Notes: a model not told the origin generated them from the letters alone. DNA of 64,000 nt from Lachnospiraceae bacterium UBA3762 (GCA_002371615.1 DFGA01000064.1:1-64000); one strand, 5' to 3'; positions 34,481-43,757 are shown, counted from the stretch's first letter. Numbers and translations: made by a program.

Positions 34481-35026
34481 ATGGGCGCGATAATAGTGGC
34501 AATGCCCAAACATGAAGACTCGGAGCGGATCGTGTCGGTCATAAAGCAAAGTGGAATATGGGCAGATATATTCATTTGTTCTTCCGGTTCCGAAATACTG
34601 CGCAGGATCGAAGATATGGATATAAGTCTGATCATCTGTACCCGTAAGCTTAAGGATATGGGGTACGAGGAACTGCACGGCTATCTGCCGCCAAAGCTTA
34701 ACCTGTTGCTTCTGACCAAGGATGTGCGCATAGGTCTGTATTCGAGTAATATAATAGTTCTTCAGATGCCATTCAGGACATCTGATCTGGTAAACAGCGT
34801 CCGTATGATGCTGCCAGGGCAGATACCGGAGGGACGCAGGAAACTTCCTGCAAGATCGGCACTTGACAAGCAGACGATCGATAAGGCCAAGACGCTGCTG
34901 ATGGCGCGGAATAACATGACCGAACCGGAAGCCTACAGGTATCTTCAGAAGAACAGTATGGATATGGGAAGGACTCTTTGTGAGACGGCCCATATGATCA
35001 TTTCAATGATAGATGAGGTGCTGTAG
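34481..35026 (+). CDS. ANTAR-domain antiterminator with degenerate receiver domain
   Basis: A 181-residue protein. Residues 1-115 have the receiver fold, but the phospho-acceptor Asp is replaced (LIICTRKL) and the conserved Lys of KPF is Met (QMPF), so it is probably not phosphorylated. Residues about 125-181 form an ANTAR RNA-binding domain (AKTLLMARNNMTEPEAYRYL, SMDMGRTLCETA). ANTAR proteins bind paired hairpins in nascent mRNA and prevent termination, commonly in nitrogen genes. The terminator upstream of the GS-like gene is a candidate target. Confidence 0.88.
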   Translation: MGAIIVAMPKHEDSERIVSVIKQSGIWADIFICSSGSEILRRIEDMDISLIICTRKLKDMGYEELHGYLPPKLNLLLLTKDVRIGLYSSNIIVLQMPFRTSDLVNSVRMMLPGQIPEGRRKLPARSALDKQTIDKAKTLLMARNNMTEPEAYRYLQKNSMDMGRTLCETAHMIISMIDEVL

Positions 35027-35076
35027 AGCTTTGGACTGTGCTGCCCCGGAAATATAAAGGTACGAGGAGAATCAAT

Positions 35077-36261
35077 ATGGTTAAGATCAATGACAATTAT
35101 AACAGGCTTGAAGGAAGCTATCTGTTTTCGACGATAGCAAAGAAAGTCGGTGCCTATACCAAGGAACATCCCGATAAGAGGATCATCAGACTCGGAATAG
35201 GGGATGTTACAAGACCGCTTCCCGCTGCGGTTATTAAGGCACTTCACCTTGCGGTTGATGAAATGGCAGACGAGAGTACTTTTAAGGGATATGCCCCGGA
35301 TAAGGGGTATGATTTTCTGCGTCATGCAATATGCGAAAATGATTTCAGACAAAGAGGGTGTGATATAGATGAGGATGAGATATTTGTTTCCGACGGGGCA
35401 AAACCGGATTCGGGAAATATTCAGGAAATATTCTCGAGTGATTCATCTGTAGCGGTTTGCGATCCTGTTTATCCGGTTTATGTTGATTCCAATGTTATGG
35501 CGGGACGTAAGATTTCTTATCTGCCCTGTACTGCCGAAAATGGTTTTAAGCCGCAAATACCTGACAGAGAGTATGACATGATCTACATATGTTCTCCCAA
35601 TAATCCGACAGGATGTGCGCTTACGGAATATGAACTTCAGCAGTGGGTCGATTATGCCGCAGGCTGCGGAGCGGTTATAATATTCGATGCGGCATATGAG
35701 GCTTACATTAGTGAAGACGGCGTTCCACATTCGATCTATGAGTGTCGTGGGGCCAGAGAATGTGCTGTCGAACTGCGATCCTTCTCGAAAAATGCCGGGT
35801 TTACGGGGCTAAGACTCGGATATGCCGTAGTTCCGAAAGAACTCGTAAGGGGAGGCATCTCGCTTAATTCGCTGTGGGCAAGAAGGCATGCGACCAAATA
35901 CAACGGGGCTCCGTATATAGTTCAACGTGCAGGTGAAGCGGTCTATTCCGCAGAAGGAAAGCAGCAGGTAAGGCAGCTTGTCGACTACTATATGGAAAAT
36001 GCATCGTATATATTGTCGGGACTTACAAAAGCAGGTTTTGAGGCGTTTGGAGGTGTTAATTCCCCGTATGTGTGGATGGCGACACCGGATGGTATGTCAA
36101 GCTGGGAATTTTTCGATATGCTGCTTGAAAGAGCCGGAGTGGTAGGTACACCGGGCGTGGGATTCGGAGCCTGCGGAGAGGGGTATTTTCGGCTGACATC
36201 GTTTGGAAACAGTGAAAACACAAAGGAAGCGGTTGACAGGATAGTAAGTCTTATGGCGTGA
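35077..36261 (+). CDS. dapL: LL-diaminopimelate aminotransferase
   Basis: A 394-residue PLP enzyme converting tetrahydrodipicolinate plus glutamate to LL-diaminopimelate in lysine and peptidoglycan synthesis. INDNYNRLEGSYLFSTIAKK at the N-terminus, RLGIGDVTRPLP, YICSPNNPTGCA and SFSKNAGFTGLRLGY (PLP-binding Lys) are characteristic. The ATG at 35077 follows GAGGAG; an earlier in-frame start is less likely. Its need for glutamate fits the nitrogen context. Confidence 0.93.
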   Translation: MVKINDNYNRLEGSYLFSTIAKKVGAYTKEHPDKRIIRLGIGDVTRPLPAAVIKALHLAVDEMADESTFKGYAPDKGYDFLRHAICENDFRQRGCDIDEDEIFVSDGAKPDSGNIQEIFSSDSSVAVCDPVYPVYVDSNVMAGRKISYLPCTAENGFKPQIPDREYDMIYICSPNNPTGCALTEYELQQWVDYAAGCGAVIIFDAAYEAYISEDGVPHSIYECRGARECAVELRSFSKNAGFTGLRLGYAVVPKELVRGGISLNSLWARRHATKYNGAPYIVQRAGEAVYSAEGKQQVRQLVDYYMENASYILSGLTKAGFEAFGGVNSPYVWMATPDGMSSWEFFDMLLERAGVVGTPGVGFGACGEGYFRLTSFGNSENTKEAVDRIVSLMA

Positions 36262-36279
36262 TTGCAGCTGATTTTGAAA

Positions 36280-36346
36280 TGTCAAGTTGCCGTATGTCAA
36301 GATACAAAGCAAGTAACTTGACATACGGCAAAATTGTATCTTGACA
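36280..36346. repeat. Interleaved inverted repeats upstream of HTH-glmM
   Basis: TTGCCGTATGTCAAG (36287-36301) is the reverse complement of 36317-36331. TGTCAAGATACAA (36295-36307), overlapping it, is the reverse complement of TTGTATCTTGACA (36334-36346). A third pair is TGTCAAGTT (36280-36288) with AACTTGACA (36315-36323). Because the left arms overlap, only one hairpin can form at a time. Confidence 0.85.
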
Positions 36347-36368
36347 AATAAGACCCGGTGTGTAAAAT
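36341..36368 (+). promoter_or_regulatory. Promoter of HTH-glmM operon
   Basis: TTGACA (36341-36346), 16-bp spacer, TAAAAT (36363-36368). The -35 box is the end of the last inverted-repeat arm, so a protein bound to the repeat would cover it. Confidence 0.7.
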
Positions 36369-36408
36369 GAAATGTATAAATACTAAATAAGCCGGGAAAG
36401 GAAATAGA

Positions 36409-37971
36409 ATGAAATATCTTGATGTTCATGAGGCGTCTGCCAAATGGGACATGACGGAAAGACGTATTACAATGTTGTGCCGCAACGGTGTCATAGAAGG
36501 CGCCCAAAAGGATGGAAAGGTGTGGCTTATTCCGGCCAATACACCCAAACCTTATGACGGCAGAACCAAAGAGGCCCACAGGGCCGGTAAGAAAAGAGAA
36601 AAAAAGGAGAGAATAGTTATGGGCAAGTATTTCGGAACAGACGGCTTCCGAGGCAAGGCAGGTGTTGTTCTTACTGCGGAGCATGCGTTTAAGATCGGCC
36701 GCTTTCTTGGATGGTATTACGGCAAGGAGCATCCGGCAAGAATTGTTATCGGTAAGGATACGAGACGTTCTTCCTACATGTATGAGAATGCTCTTTCTGC
36801 CGGTATAACGTCATCAGGAGGGGATTCGTACCTTCTGCATGTTACTACAACCCCCTGTGTCAGTTATATCACAAGAACGGAAGGGTTTGACTGCGGCATC
36901 ATGATCTCTGCCAGTCATAATCCGTTCTTTGACAACGGCATCAAACTCATGAATAACGAAGGCGAGAAAATGGAAGATGAAGTCCAGGATCTTGTTGAAC
37001 AGTTTATTGACGGACTGATAGATGATGTTGAGTGGGCTACCGATGATAAGATCGGAAGAACTATAGATTTCTATTCGGGACGTAACCGTTATATCGGATA
37101 CCTTACGAGTATCGCACCGGTTTCTTTCGAAAAATGCAAAGTTGCGCTTGATTGCGCAAACGGTAGTTCGTGGATGATCGGCCGCGCGGTTTTCGATGCA
37201 CTTGGCTCCAAGATAAATGTTATGAATGACACTCCCGATGGTGTAAACATCAACTTAAATGCCGGTTCCACCCATATCGAGGGACTGCAAAAATATGTTC
37301 GCGAGAACAAGGTTGATGTGGGATTTGCCTTTGACGGAGATGCCGACAGATGTCTGGCGGTCGATGAATACGGGGATGTGGTAAACGGAGACATGATCAT
37401 GTACATCTGCGCAAAGCATTTCAAGAATAAGGGAATGCTTCCGAGCAATACGGTAGTTACGACCGTAATGTCGAATTTCGGATTATACAAAGCCTTCGAC
37501 AATATCGGAATCAATTATGAGAAGACAAAAGTCGGCGACCGTTATGTATATGAAAACATGAAAGAAAACGATCATATGATCGGTGGCGAGCAGTCGGGGC
37601 ACGTTATATTCAGGAAATATGCGCACACAGGTGACGGACTTGTCACGGCCATCATGCTTATGACTGTTCTTGTTGAGACGCATCTTCCACTGTCGGTACT
37701 CGCTTCGGAAGTGAAGATGTATCCGCAGGTTCTTAAGAATGTTGAAGTTGACGACAAAGAAGCAACACTTGAAGATCCTGCCGTAAAAGGAGCGGTTGAT
37801 AGTACGACTTCGTATCTTGGAAATGAGGGACGCGTTCTATTGAGAGCTTCAGGAACAGAGCCTGTTCTTCGCGTGATGAGTGAGGCGCAGACATATAAAG
37901 ACTGTGAAAAATGTGTTGATGAGATAATTGCCGCAATGAAAGAGTCGGGGCATCTTGTCAAGATCCGGTAA
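36409..37971 (+). CDS. glmM: Phosphoglucosamine mutase with N-terminal excisionase-like HTH domain
   Basis: A 520-residue frame. Residues 1-58 are an excisionase/MerR-like helix-turn-helix module (VHEASAKWDMTERRIT, DGKVWLIPANTPKP). A basic linker leads into a complete phosphoglucosamine mutase-type enzyme that starts MGKYFGTDGFRG; SASHNP carries the phospho-serine (Ser169, Ser99 of the short form), DGDADR binds metal and RASGTEP binds the sugar phosphate. It interconverts glucosamine-6-P and glucosamine-1-P for UDP-GlcNAc. AAGGAG at 36604-36609 lies nine bases before the internal ATG at 36619, so a normal-length 450-residue enzyme is probably also made. Phosphoglucomutase/phosphomannomutase activity is a possible alternative. 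Confidence 0.88.
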   Translation: MKYLDVHEASAKWDMTERRITMLCRNGVIEGAQKDGKVWLIPANTPKPYDGRTKEAHRAGKKREKKERIVMGKYFGTDGFRGKAGVVLTAEHAFKIGRFLGWYYGKEHPARIVIGKDTRRSSYMYENALSAGITSSGGDSYLLHVTTTPCVSYITRTEGFDCGIMISASHNPFFDNGIKLMNNEGEKMEDEVQDLVEQFIDGLIDDVEWATDDKIGRTIDFYSGRNRYIGYLTSIAPVSFEKCKVALDCANGSSWMIGRAVFDALGSKINVMNDTPDGVNINLNAGSTHIEGLQKYVRENKVDVGFAFDGDADRCLAVDEYGDVVNGDMIMYICAKHFKNKGMLPSNTVVTTVMSNFGLYKAFDNIGINYEKTKVGDRYVYENMKENDHMIGGEQSGHVIFRKYAHTGDGLVTAIMLMTVLVETHLPLSVLASEVKMYPQVLKNVEVDDKEATLEDPAVKGAVDSTTSYLGNEGRVLLRASGTEPVLRVMSEAQTYKDCEKCVDEIIAAMKESGHLVKIR

Positions 37972-37993
37972 GAGTATAAGAAAGGTGGTACAC

Positions 37994-38659
37994 ATGAACT
38001 GTAAGATTGAAGATCTGTATGATCTGTCGCATTCGGCGGCGGGAGATTATCTTAAGGGCTTTACTTATCCGTGGGAGGCACTTGAGGGGATCAAAGAACT
38101 GATACTTAAGATCGGAGCAACCTTATCTTTGGATGAGTATGATCATCCCGAGGAGGATGTATGGATCGCAAAAGACGCTAAAAGATACCCGAATAATTAT
38201 ATCGGAGGACCGTGCATAATAGGGCACAATACCGAAGTTCGTCCGGGCGCGTTCATAAGGGGTTCGGCACTGGTTGGAGATAACTGTGTTGTGGGCAACT
38301 CAACCGAACTTAAAAACGTAATACTGTTTGATAATGTACAGGTTCCTCATTACAACTATGTCGGTGACTCGATCCTCGGATATAAGGCTCATATGGGGGC
38401 CGGTTCGATAACAAGTAACGTTAAGTCTGATAAAAAACTTGTTGTTATTAAAGGCGAGGATGAGTTCATAGAGACAGGCCGTAAGAAAGTCGGTGCAATG
38501 CTCGCTGACAGGGTTGAGGTCGGCTGCAACAGCGTACTTAATCCGGGAACCGTTATCGGAAGGGACAGCAACATATATCCGGTGTCATGCGTTCGAGGAG
38601 TGATCCCCGCAAACAGCATATACAAAGAGGCTAAAAAGATCGTTATTAAAGAATGTTGA
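37994..38659 (+). CDS. Left-handed beta-helix (GlmU C-terminal-like) transferase
   Basis: A 221-residue hexapeptide-repeat protein (repeats such as IGGPCIIGHNTEVRPGAFIR and VGCNSVLNPGTVIG). It resembles the acetyltransferase half of GlmU without the uridylyltransferase half. Between glmM and nagB, it is likely to act on an amino-sugar phosphate, or form part of a split GlmU. The start at 37994 follows AAAGGTGG. Confidence 0.8.
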   Translation: MNCKIEDLYDLSHSAAGDYLKGFTYPWEALEGIKELILKIGATLSLDEYDHPEEDVWIAKDAKRYPNNYIGGPCIIGHNTEVRPGAFIRGSALVGDNCVVGNSTELKNVILFDNVQVPHYNYVGDSILGYKAHMGAGSITSNVKSDKKLVVIKGEDEFIETGRKKVGAMLADRVEVGCNSVLNPGTVIGRDSNIYPVSCVRGVIPANSIYKEAKKIVIKEC

Positions 38660-38672
38660 CAGGAGGAACAAA

Positions 38673-39404
38673 ATGAGAGTAATAGTAGCAAACACTTATG
38701 AAGAGGGTGCAAAAGCAGCAGCAGACATTATTGAAAAACTTGTAAGGGAAAATCCCGAATGTACGCTTGGACTTGCAACCGGATCAAGCCCTGTTGGAAT
38801 GTACAAAGAACTTGCAAGAAGATGTAAGGAAGAGGGCCTTGATTTTTCGAAAGTTCATTCGGTAAATCTTGACGAATATGTTGGCCTTGAACCTACTCAT
38901 CCGCAAAGTTACAGGTATTTTATGGATGACAATCTGTTCAATCACATCAACATCGATAAGGCAAACACATATGTAGCAAAAGGTGTGGGAGATATTGAAG
39001 CGAATCTTAAGGAGTTTAATGATATTCTCGACAAAACCGATATAGATCTGCAGGTTCTGGGTGTAGGACCCGACGGTCATCTCGGATTTAACGAGCCCGG
39101 TGCTACTCTTTACGAGAAAGCCCACAAGGAAACTCTTGAGGACAGTACAATTGATGCCAATACAAGATTTTTTGAGAGCCGTGATGAGGTTCCGAAGTAT
39201 GCTGTAACAATGGGAATGGGAAGCATCATGAAAGCAAAGACGCTTCTTATGATCATTAACGGCAACAAGCAGGAGGCGGCAAGGAAGCTTCTTATGGAGG
39301 ACAGGATCGATCCTATGTGCCCCGCAACATTCCTGAGGCTCCACAGGGATGCTGTTGTTGTGATTGAGAAGAAACTTGCGGATGAGATCGGATACAAAGG
39401 ATAA
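38673..39404 (+). CDS. nagB: Glucosamine-6-phosphate deaminase
   Basis: A 243-residue enzyme converting glucosamine-6-P to fructose-6-P and ammonia. LGLATGSSPVGMYKEL binds phosphate, VNLDEYVGL has the catalytic Asp, and LGVGPDGHLGFNEPG contains the catalytic Asp/His pair. It opposes glmS, which lies just downstream. GGAGG precedes the start. Confidence 0.94.
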   Translation: MRVIVANTYEEGAKAAADIIEKLVRENPECTLGLATGSSPVGMYKELARRCKEEGLDFSKVHSVNLDEYVGLEPTHPQSYRYFMDDNLFNHINIDKANTYVAKGVGDIEANLKEFNDILDKTDIDLQVLGVGPDGHLGFNEPGATLYEKAHKETLEDSTIDANTRFFESRDEVPKYAVTMGMGSIMKAKTLLMIINGNKQEAARKLLMEDRIDPMCPATFLRLHRDAVVVIEKKLADEIGYKG

Positions 39405-39417
39405 CTGCTATATTTGA

Positions 39418-39473
39418 GAATGACTTACAGATGAACTGCAAATGACTTACACATTTGGAAGTGTAAGTCATTC
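39418..39473. repeat. Repeat-hairpin between nagB and glmS
   Basis: AATGACTTACAC (39441-39452) and GTGTAAGTCATT (39461-39472) form a perfect 12-bp stem with an 8-nt loop. A second left arm, GAATGACTTACA (39418-39429), can pair with the same right arm. No T-run follows. It may be an operator, an RNA-processing site or an alternative-structure switch; it does not resemble the glmS ribozyme. Confidence 0.75.
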
Positions 39474-39515
39474 TTATATAGAAGAATACAGTGTATTAAC
39501 AAAGGAGATCAGAGT

Positions 39516-41390
39516 ATGTGCGGAATAGTAGGCTATATCGGAAACAGACAGGCGGCACCGATACTTCTTCAGGGGCTTTCAAAGCTTGAATACCGCGGCT
39601 ATGATTCGGCAGGAATCACGGTGAGGAACGGAAGTGATCCGGCCGAGGTTGTCAAGACGATAGGAAAACTTCACAATCTGGTAGAGAAGACGGATGAGGG
39701 AAGAGCGCTTATCGGAAATTGCGGTATAGGTCATACAAGATGGGCTACGCACGGGGTTCCGAGCAAGACAAATGCGCACCCCCATGTATCGGGGAACTGT
39801 ACCAACTCGGGCTCGGGAGTGGTTGAATCCGAGGTTGTCGGAGTACATAACGGGATAATCGAAAACTATCAGGAGCTTAAAGCAAAACTTGAACGTCATG
39901 ATTACAGGTTTTACTCACAAACCGATACGGAAGTTCTGATCAAACTTGTGGATTATTATTACAAAAAATATAAGGTAGGTCCCATAGATGCCCTGGCGAA
40001 GACGATTGTGAGAGTGAGGGGGTCTTATGCACTGGTTGTTATGTTTTCCGATTATCCCGACAGAATATTTGTTGCCCGTAAGGATTCGCCCATGATAATC
40101 GGGGTAAATGACGGAGAGTCATTCATAGCTTCCGATGTACCTGCCATATTGGAACATACAAGAAATGTGTATTATATAGGCAATCTTGAAATGGCAGAGA
40201 TATCGGCCGGAGATGTAACGTTCTACAATCTTGACGGAGATGCCATCGAAAAAGAGGTCACGAAGATCGAGTGGGATGCCCAGTCTGCGGAAAGAGGCGG
40301 ATACGAGCATTTCATGATGAAGGAGATCCATGAACAGCCGAAGGTTGTGCTTGATACTCTCCACAAGTATATAACAGGGAAGGACGGTTCATATGATATT
40401 GATCTGTCGGAGGTTGGTATTACGGATGAAATGATAAGAAGTCTTTCCGAAATATATATTGTAGCCTGCGGGAGTGCGTGGCATGTCGGAATGGAGGCAC
40501 AGTATGTGATAGAGGAAATGACTGATCTGCAGGTAAGGGTAGAACTTGCTTCCGAATTCCGTTACAGGAAAAATCGCCTCGTTAATGATGCTTTGGTGAT
40601 CATCATATCCCAGTCGGGAGAGACGGCGGATTCACTTGCGGCTCTTCGTATGGCGAAGGAGAAAGGCATTACAACACTGGCGCTTGTGAATGTTGTAGGC
40701 TCGTCAATAGCCAGAGAGGCTGATTATTGTATGTATACCCTTGCAGGTCCGGAAATCTCGGTGGCAACTACAAAAGCATACAGCTGTCAGCTTGTATGCA
40801 TGTATATGCTTGCACTTAAAATTGCTGTTGCAAGATGCTGCATGGAGTCTGTTTCGTCATATGTAACGGAACTGTTATCGCTTCCTGATAAGATGACAAA
40901 GGTCCTCGATGACAAGGAAAGGATACAATGGTTCGCCTCCAAGTATTCAAACGCAAGGGATATTTTCTTTATCGGAAGAGGTATTGATTATGCGGTCTGC
41001 CTTGAAGGCTCACTAAAGATGAAGGAGATAAGTTATATCCATTCGGAGGCATATGCGGCCGGCGAATTAAAGCATGGTACCATATCGCTTATCGAGGACG
41101 GAACGCTTGTAATAGGGACGCTTACCCAGACCGACCTGTACGAAAAGACACTTTCCAATATGATGGAGTGCAAGAGCCGGGGAGCTTATCTTATGGGAAT
41201 TACCGCATACGGAAAATACGATGTCGAAGATTCTGTCAACTTTACCGTTTATGTTCCGACTGTTGATGAACACTTTATCGGAAGCCTTGCGATCATACCG
41301 CTTCAGCTTCTCGGTTATTATTTGAGTGTTGCAAAAGGTCTTGATGTTGATAAACCCCGCAACCTTGCAAAGAGTGTTACCGTGGAGTAA
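39516..41390 (+). CDS. glmS: Glutamine-fructose-6-phosphate aminotransferase
   Basis: A 624-residue enzyme making glucosamine-6-P from fructose-6-P and glutamine, the entry step to cell-wall amino sugars. Cys2 (MCGIVGYIG) is the glutaminase nucleophile; GHTRWATHG and the SIS domains (VACGSAWHVG, SQSGETADSLAAL) follow, with the C-terminal DKPRNLAKSVTVE signature. AAAGGAG precedes the start. Confidence 0.95.
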   Translation: MCGIVGYIGNRQAAPILLQGLSKLEYRGYDSAGITVRNGSDPAEVVKTIGKLHNLVEKTDEGRALIGNCGIGHTRWATHGVPSKTNAHPHVSGNCTNSGSGVVESEVVGVHNGIIENYQELKAKLERHDYRFYSQTDTEVLIKLVDYYYKKYKVGPIDALAKTIVRVRGSYALVVMFSDYPDRIFVARKDSPMIIGVNDGESFIASDVPAILEHTRNVYYIGNLEMAEISAGDVTFYNLDGDAIEKEVTKIEWDAQSAERGGYEHFMMKEIHEQPKVVLDTLHKYITGKDGSYDIDLSEVGITDEMIRSLSEIYIVACGSAWHVGMEAQYVIEEMTDLQVRVELASEFRYRKNRLVNDALVIIISQSGETADSLAALRMAKEKGITTLALVNVVGSSIAREADYCMYTLAGPEISVATTKAYSCQLVCMYMLALKIAVARCCMESVSSYVTELLSLPDKMTKVLDDKERIQWFASKYSNARDIFFIGRGIDYAVCLEGSLKMKEISYIHSEAYAAGELKHGTISLIEDGTLVIGTLTQTDLYEKTLSNMMECKSRGAYLMGITAYGKYDVEDSVNFTVYVPTVDEHFIGSLAIIPLQLLGYYLSVAKGLDVDKPRNLAKSVTVE

Positions 41391-41436
41391 AATAGATAGA
41401 TGCTGTGGCGCTCAAGTATCTTAGGAGGTAAATACG

Positions 41437-42309
41437 ATGCAGGAATATGCACCCGTTAAACAGGGAAAGGTAAGAGAAATATATGATGTAGGAGACAATC
41501 TTGTAATTGTTGCAACCGACAGGATCAGCTGCTTTGATGTTATTCTTGACAATGAGATAACAAACAAGGGAAAAGTTCTTACCCAGATGTCGGAGTTCTG
41601 GTTTGACTTCACGAAGGATATTGTTCCGAATCATATGATCTCCACTGATACCGATGACATGCCGGAGTTTTTCAGAAATGAAAAGTTTGAAGGCAGAAGT
41701 ATGCTTGTCAGAAAACTTGATATGTTACCGGTTGAATGCATCGTAAGAGGATATATTACAGGTACTGCATGGAAAGAGTATGTGAAATCACAGACTGTTT
41801 GTAAAACTCCGGTAGTTGCCGGACTTGTAGAGTCGCAAAAGTTCCCCGAGGCAATCTTTACCCCTTCGACAAAGGCAGAGATCGGAGATCACGATGAGAA
41901 TGTTTCGTATGAGGAATGCATAGATTATCTTGAGGCAAGATTTCCGGGCAAAGGCAGGGAATATGCTTCGAAGATAAGAGAGTACTCGCTTGCCATATAT
42001 AATAAGTGCGCCGACTATGCAAGGGGACGTGGTATAATAATTGCCGATACAAAGTTTGAATTCGGTCTGGATGAAGACGGAAATATCGTCCTGGCTGACG
42101 AAGTATTAACACCCGATTCGTCAAGATTCTGGCCGGCGGATAAATATGAGAGCGGCAGAAGTCAGGAATCGTTCGATAAGCAGTTTGCGAGAGACTGGCT
42201 GACGAACAACAAGGACCACTCGTGGAAACTGCCCGAGGATGTTACTAAGATTACTATCGACAAATATCTTCAGGGGTATAAAATGCTTACCGGGAAGGAT
42301 CTCAAATGA
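41437..42309 (+). CDS. purC: SAICAR synthase
   Basis: A 290-residue phosphoribosylaminoimidazole-succinocarboxamide synthase (purine pathway; CAIR + aspartate + ATP). KQGKVREIYDVGDN, ATDRISCFDV, VECIVRGYITGTAWKEY and LIIADTKFEFG-like IIIADTKFEFG and DEVLTPDSSRFWP are diagnostic. The length and C-terminal YESG extension match the longer family form. It overlaps purB by 4 nt. Confidence 0.95.
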   Translation: MQEYAPVKQGKVREIYDVGDNLVIVATDRISCFDVILDNEITNKGKVLTQMSEFWFDFTKDIVPNHMISTDTDDMPEFFRNEKFEGRSMLVRKLDMLPVECIVRGYITGTAWKEYVKSQTVCKTPVVAGLVESQKFPEAIFTPSTKAEIGDHDENVSYEECIDYLEARFPGKGREYASKIREYSLAIYNKCADYARGRGIIIADTKFEFGLDEDGNIVLADEVLTPDSSRFWPADKYESGRSQESFDKQFARDWLTNNKDHSWKLPEDVTKITIDKYLQGYKMLTGKDLK

Positions 42310-43757
42310 ACACAGATACATATATAAGTCCTTTATCGGAGAGATATTCATCAAAGGAGATGCAGTTCATTTTTTCTCAGGACAAGAAGTTTTCCACATG
42401 GAGAAAACTATGGATTGCTCTTGCTGAGACCGAAAAAGAACTCGGTCTTGAATCGGAGGGTAAACCCGTTATAACCGATGAGATGATCGAAGAGATGAAG
42501 GCTCATGTTGACGATATTAATTACGATGTTGCAAAGGAGCGGGAAAAGAAAGTAAGACACGATGTAATGAGTCATGTGTACGCATACGGCATCCAGTGTC
42601 CGAAGGCGGCGGGTATTATCCACCTGGGAGCCACAAGCTGCTATGTCGGTGATAATACGGATATCATTATTATGCGTGAAGGCTTGCAGCTTGTCAGAAA
42701 AAAACTCATAAACGTAATCGGCATACTCGCTGATTTTGCCAATAAATACAAGGCAGTTCCGACCCTTGCCTTTACGCATTTTCAGCCTGCCCAGCCTACA
42801 ACGGTGGGAAAGAGGGCTACTCTTTGGATCAACGAGTTTATGATGGATCTTGAAGATCTGGAATACGTTTCCGGCTCCCTTAAGCTTCTCGGATGCAAGG
42901 GGACAACAGGAACCCAGGCATCGTTTAAGGAATTGTTTGATAATGATCAGGAAAAACTAGACAAGCTCGACAGTATGATTGCGTCGAAAATGGGGTTTGA
43001 TTCCTGCTATCCCGTAAGCGGACAGACATATTCAAGGAAAGTCGATACAAGAGTATTAAATGTTCTCGCAGGTATAGCTGCAAGCGCTCACAAGATGTCA
43101 AATGACATACGACTGCTCCAGCACCTCAAGGAGGTCGAGGAGCCTTTTGAAAAGAGCCAGATTGGTTCATCGGCTATGGCATATAAGCGTAATCCCATGA
43201 GATCGGAGAGGATCGCATCGCTTTCAAGATATGTTATGATAGATGCTCTTAATCCTGCCATTACATCCGCCACACAGTGGTTTGAAAGAACCCTTGACGA
43301 TTCGGCAAATAAGAGACTGTCGGTTGCGGAAGGGTTCCTGACCCTTGACGGGATTCTGGATCTGTGCATTAACGTTACGAACGGGCTTGTCGTAAACGAA
43401 AAGGTAATAGACAGGCACATAAGAAGCGAGCTTCCGTTTATGGCAACCGAAAACATTATGATGGATGCTGTAAAGGCAGGCGGAAACAGACAGGAACTTC
43501 ATGAGAGTATCAGAAAGCTCTCGATGGAAGCCGGAAAACACGTTAAGCAGGACGGGGCCGATAACGATCTGCTTGAGCTTATTGCCGCATCGGATGATTT
43601 TGACCTGACAATGGAGCAGCTTAACGGGTATATGAATCCGGCGGATTATACCGGAAGGAGTACGGAGCAGGTTGAGGCGTATATTAATAACGTTGTAGCT
43701 CCCATTCTTGATAAAAATAAAGACCTCCTCGGCGTGGAAGCCGTTATCTCGGTCTGA
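42306..43757 (+). CDS. purB: Adenylosuccinate lyase
   Basis: A 483-residue fumarase-superfamily enzyme, splitting SAICAR and adenylosuccinate with release of fumarate. HLGATSCYVGDNTD and the signature GSSAMAYKRNPMRSE (flexible catalytic loop) are intact. Coupled to purC by ATGA and followed nine bases later by atpB, so purine synthesis and the ATP synthase genes may share transcripts. Confidence 0.95.
   Translation: MNTDTYISPLSERYSSKEMQFIFSQDKKFSTWRKLWIALAETEKELGLESEGKPVITDEMIEEMKAHVDDINYDVAKEREKKVRHDVMSHVYAYGIQCPKAAGIIHLGATSCYVGDNTDIIIMREGLQLVRKKLINVIGILADFANKYKAVPTLAFTHFQPAQPTTVGKRATLWINEFMMDLEDLEYVSGSLKLLGCKGTTGTQASFKELFDNDQEKLDKLDSMIASKMGFDSCYPVSGQTYSRKVDTRVLNVLAGIAASAHKMSNDIRLLQHLKEVEEPFEKSQIGSSAMAYKRNPMRSERIASLSRYVMIDALNPAITSATQWFERTLDDSANKRLSVAEGFLTLDGILDLCINVTNGLVVNEKVIDRHIRSELPFMATENIMMDAVKAGGNRQELHESIRKLSMEAGKHVKQDGADNDLLELIAASDDFDLTMEQLNGYMNPADYTGRSTEQVEAYINNVVAPILDKNKDLLGVEAVISV

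Noticed and set aside
39405..39515. glmS ribozyme
   Set aside because: The gap is too short and the sequence is explained by the AATGACTTACA repeat-hairpin; no ribozyme core is seen.
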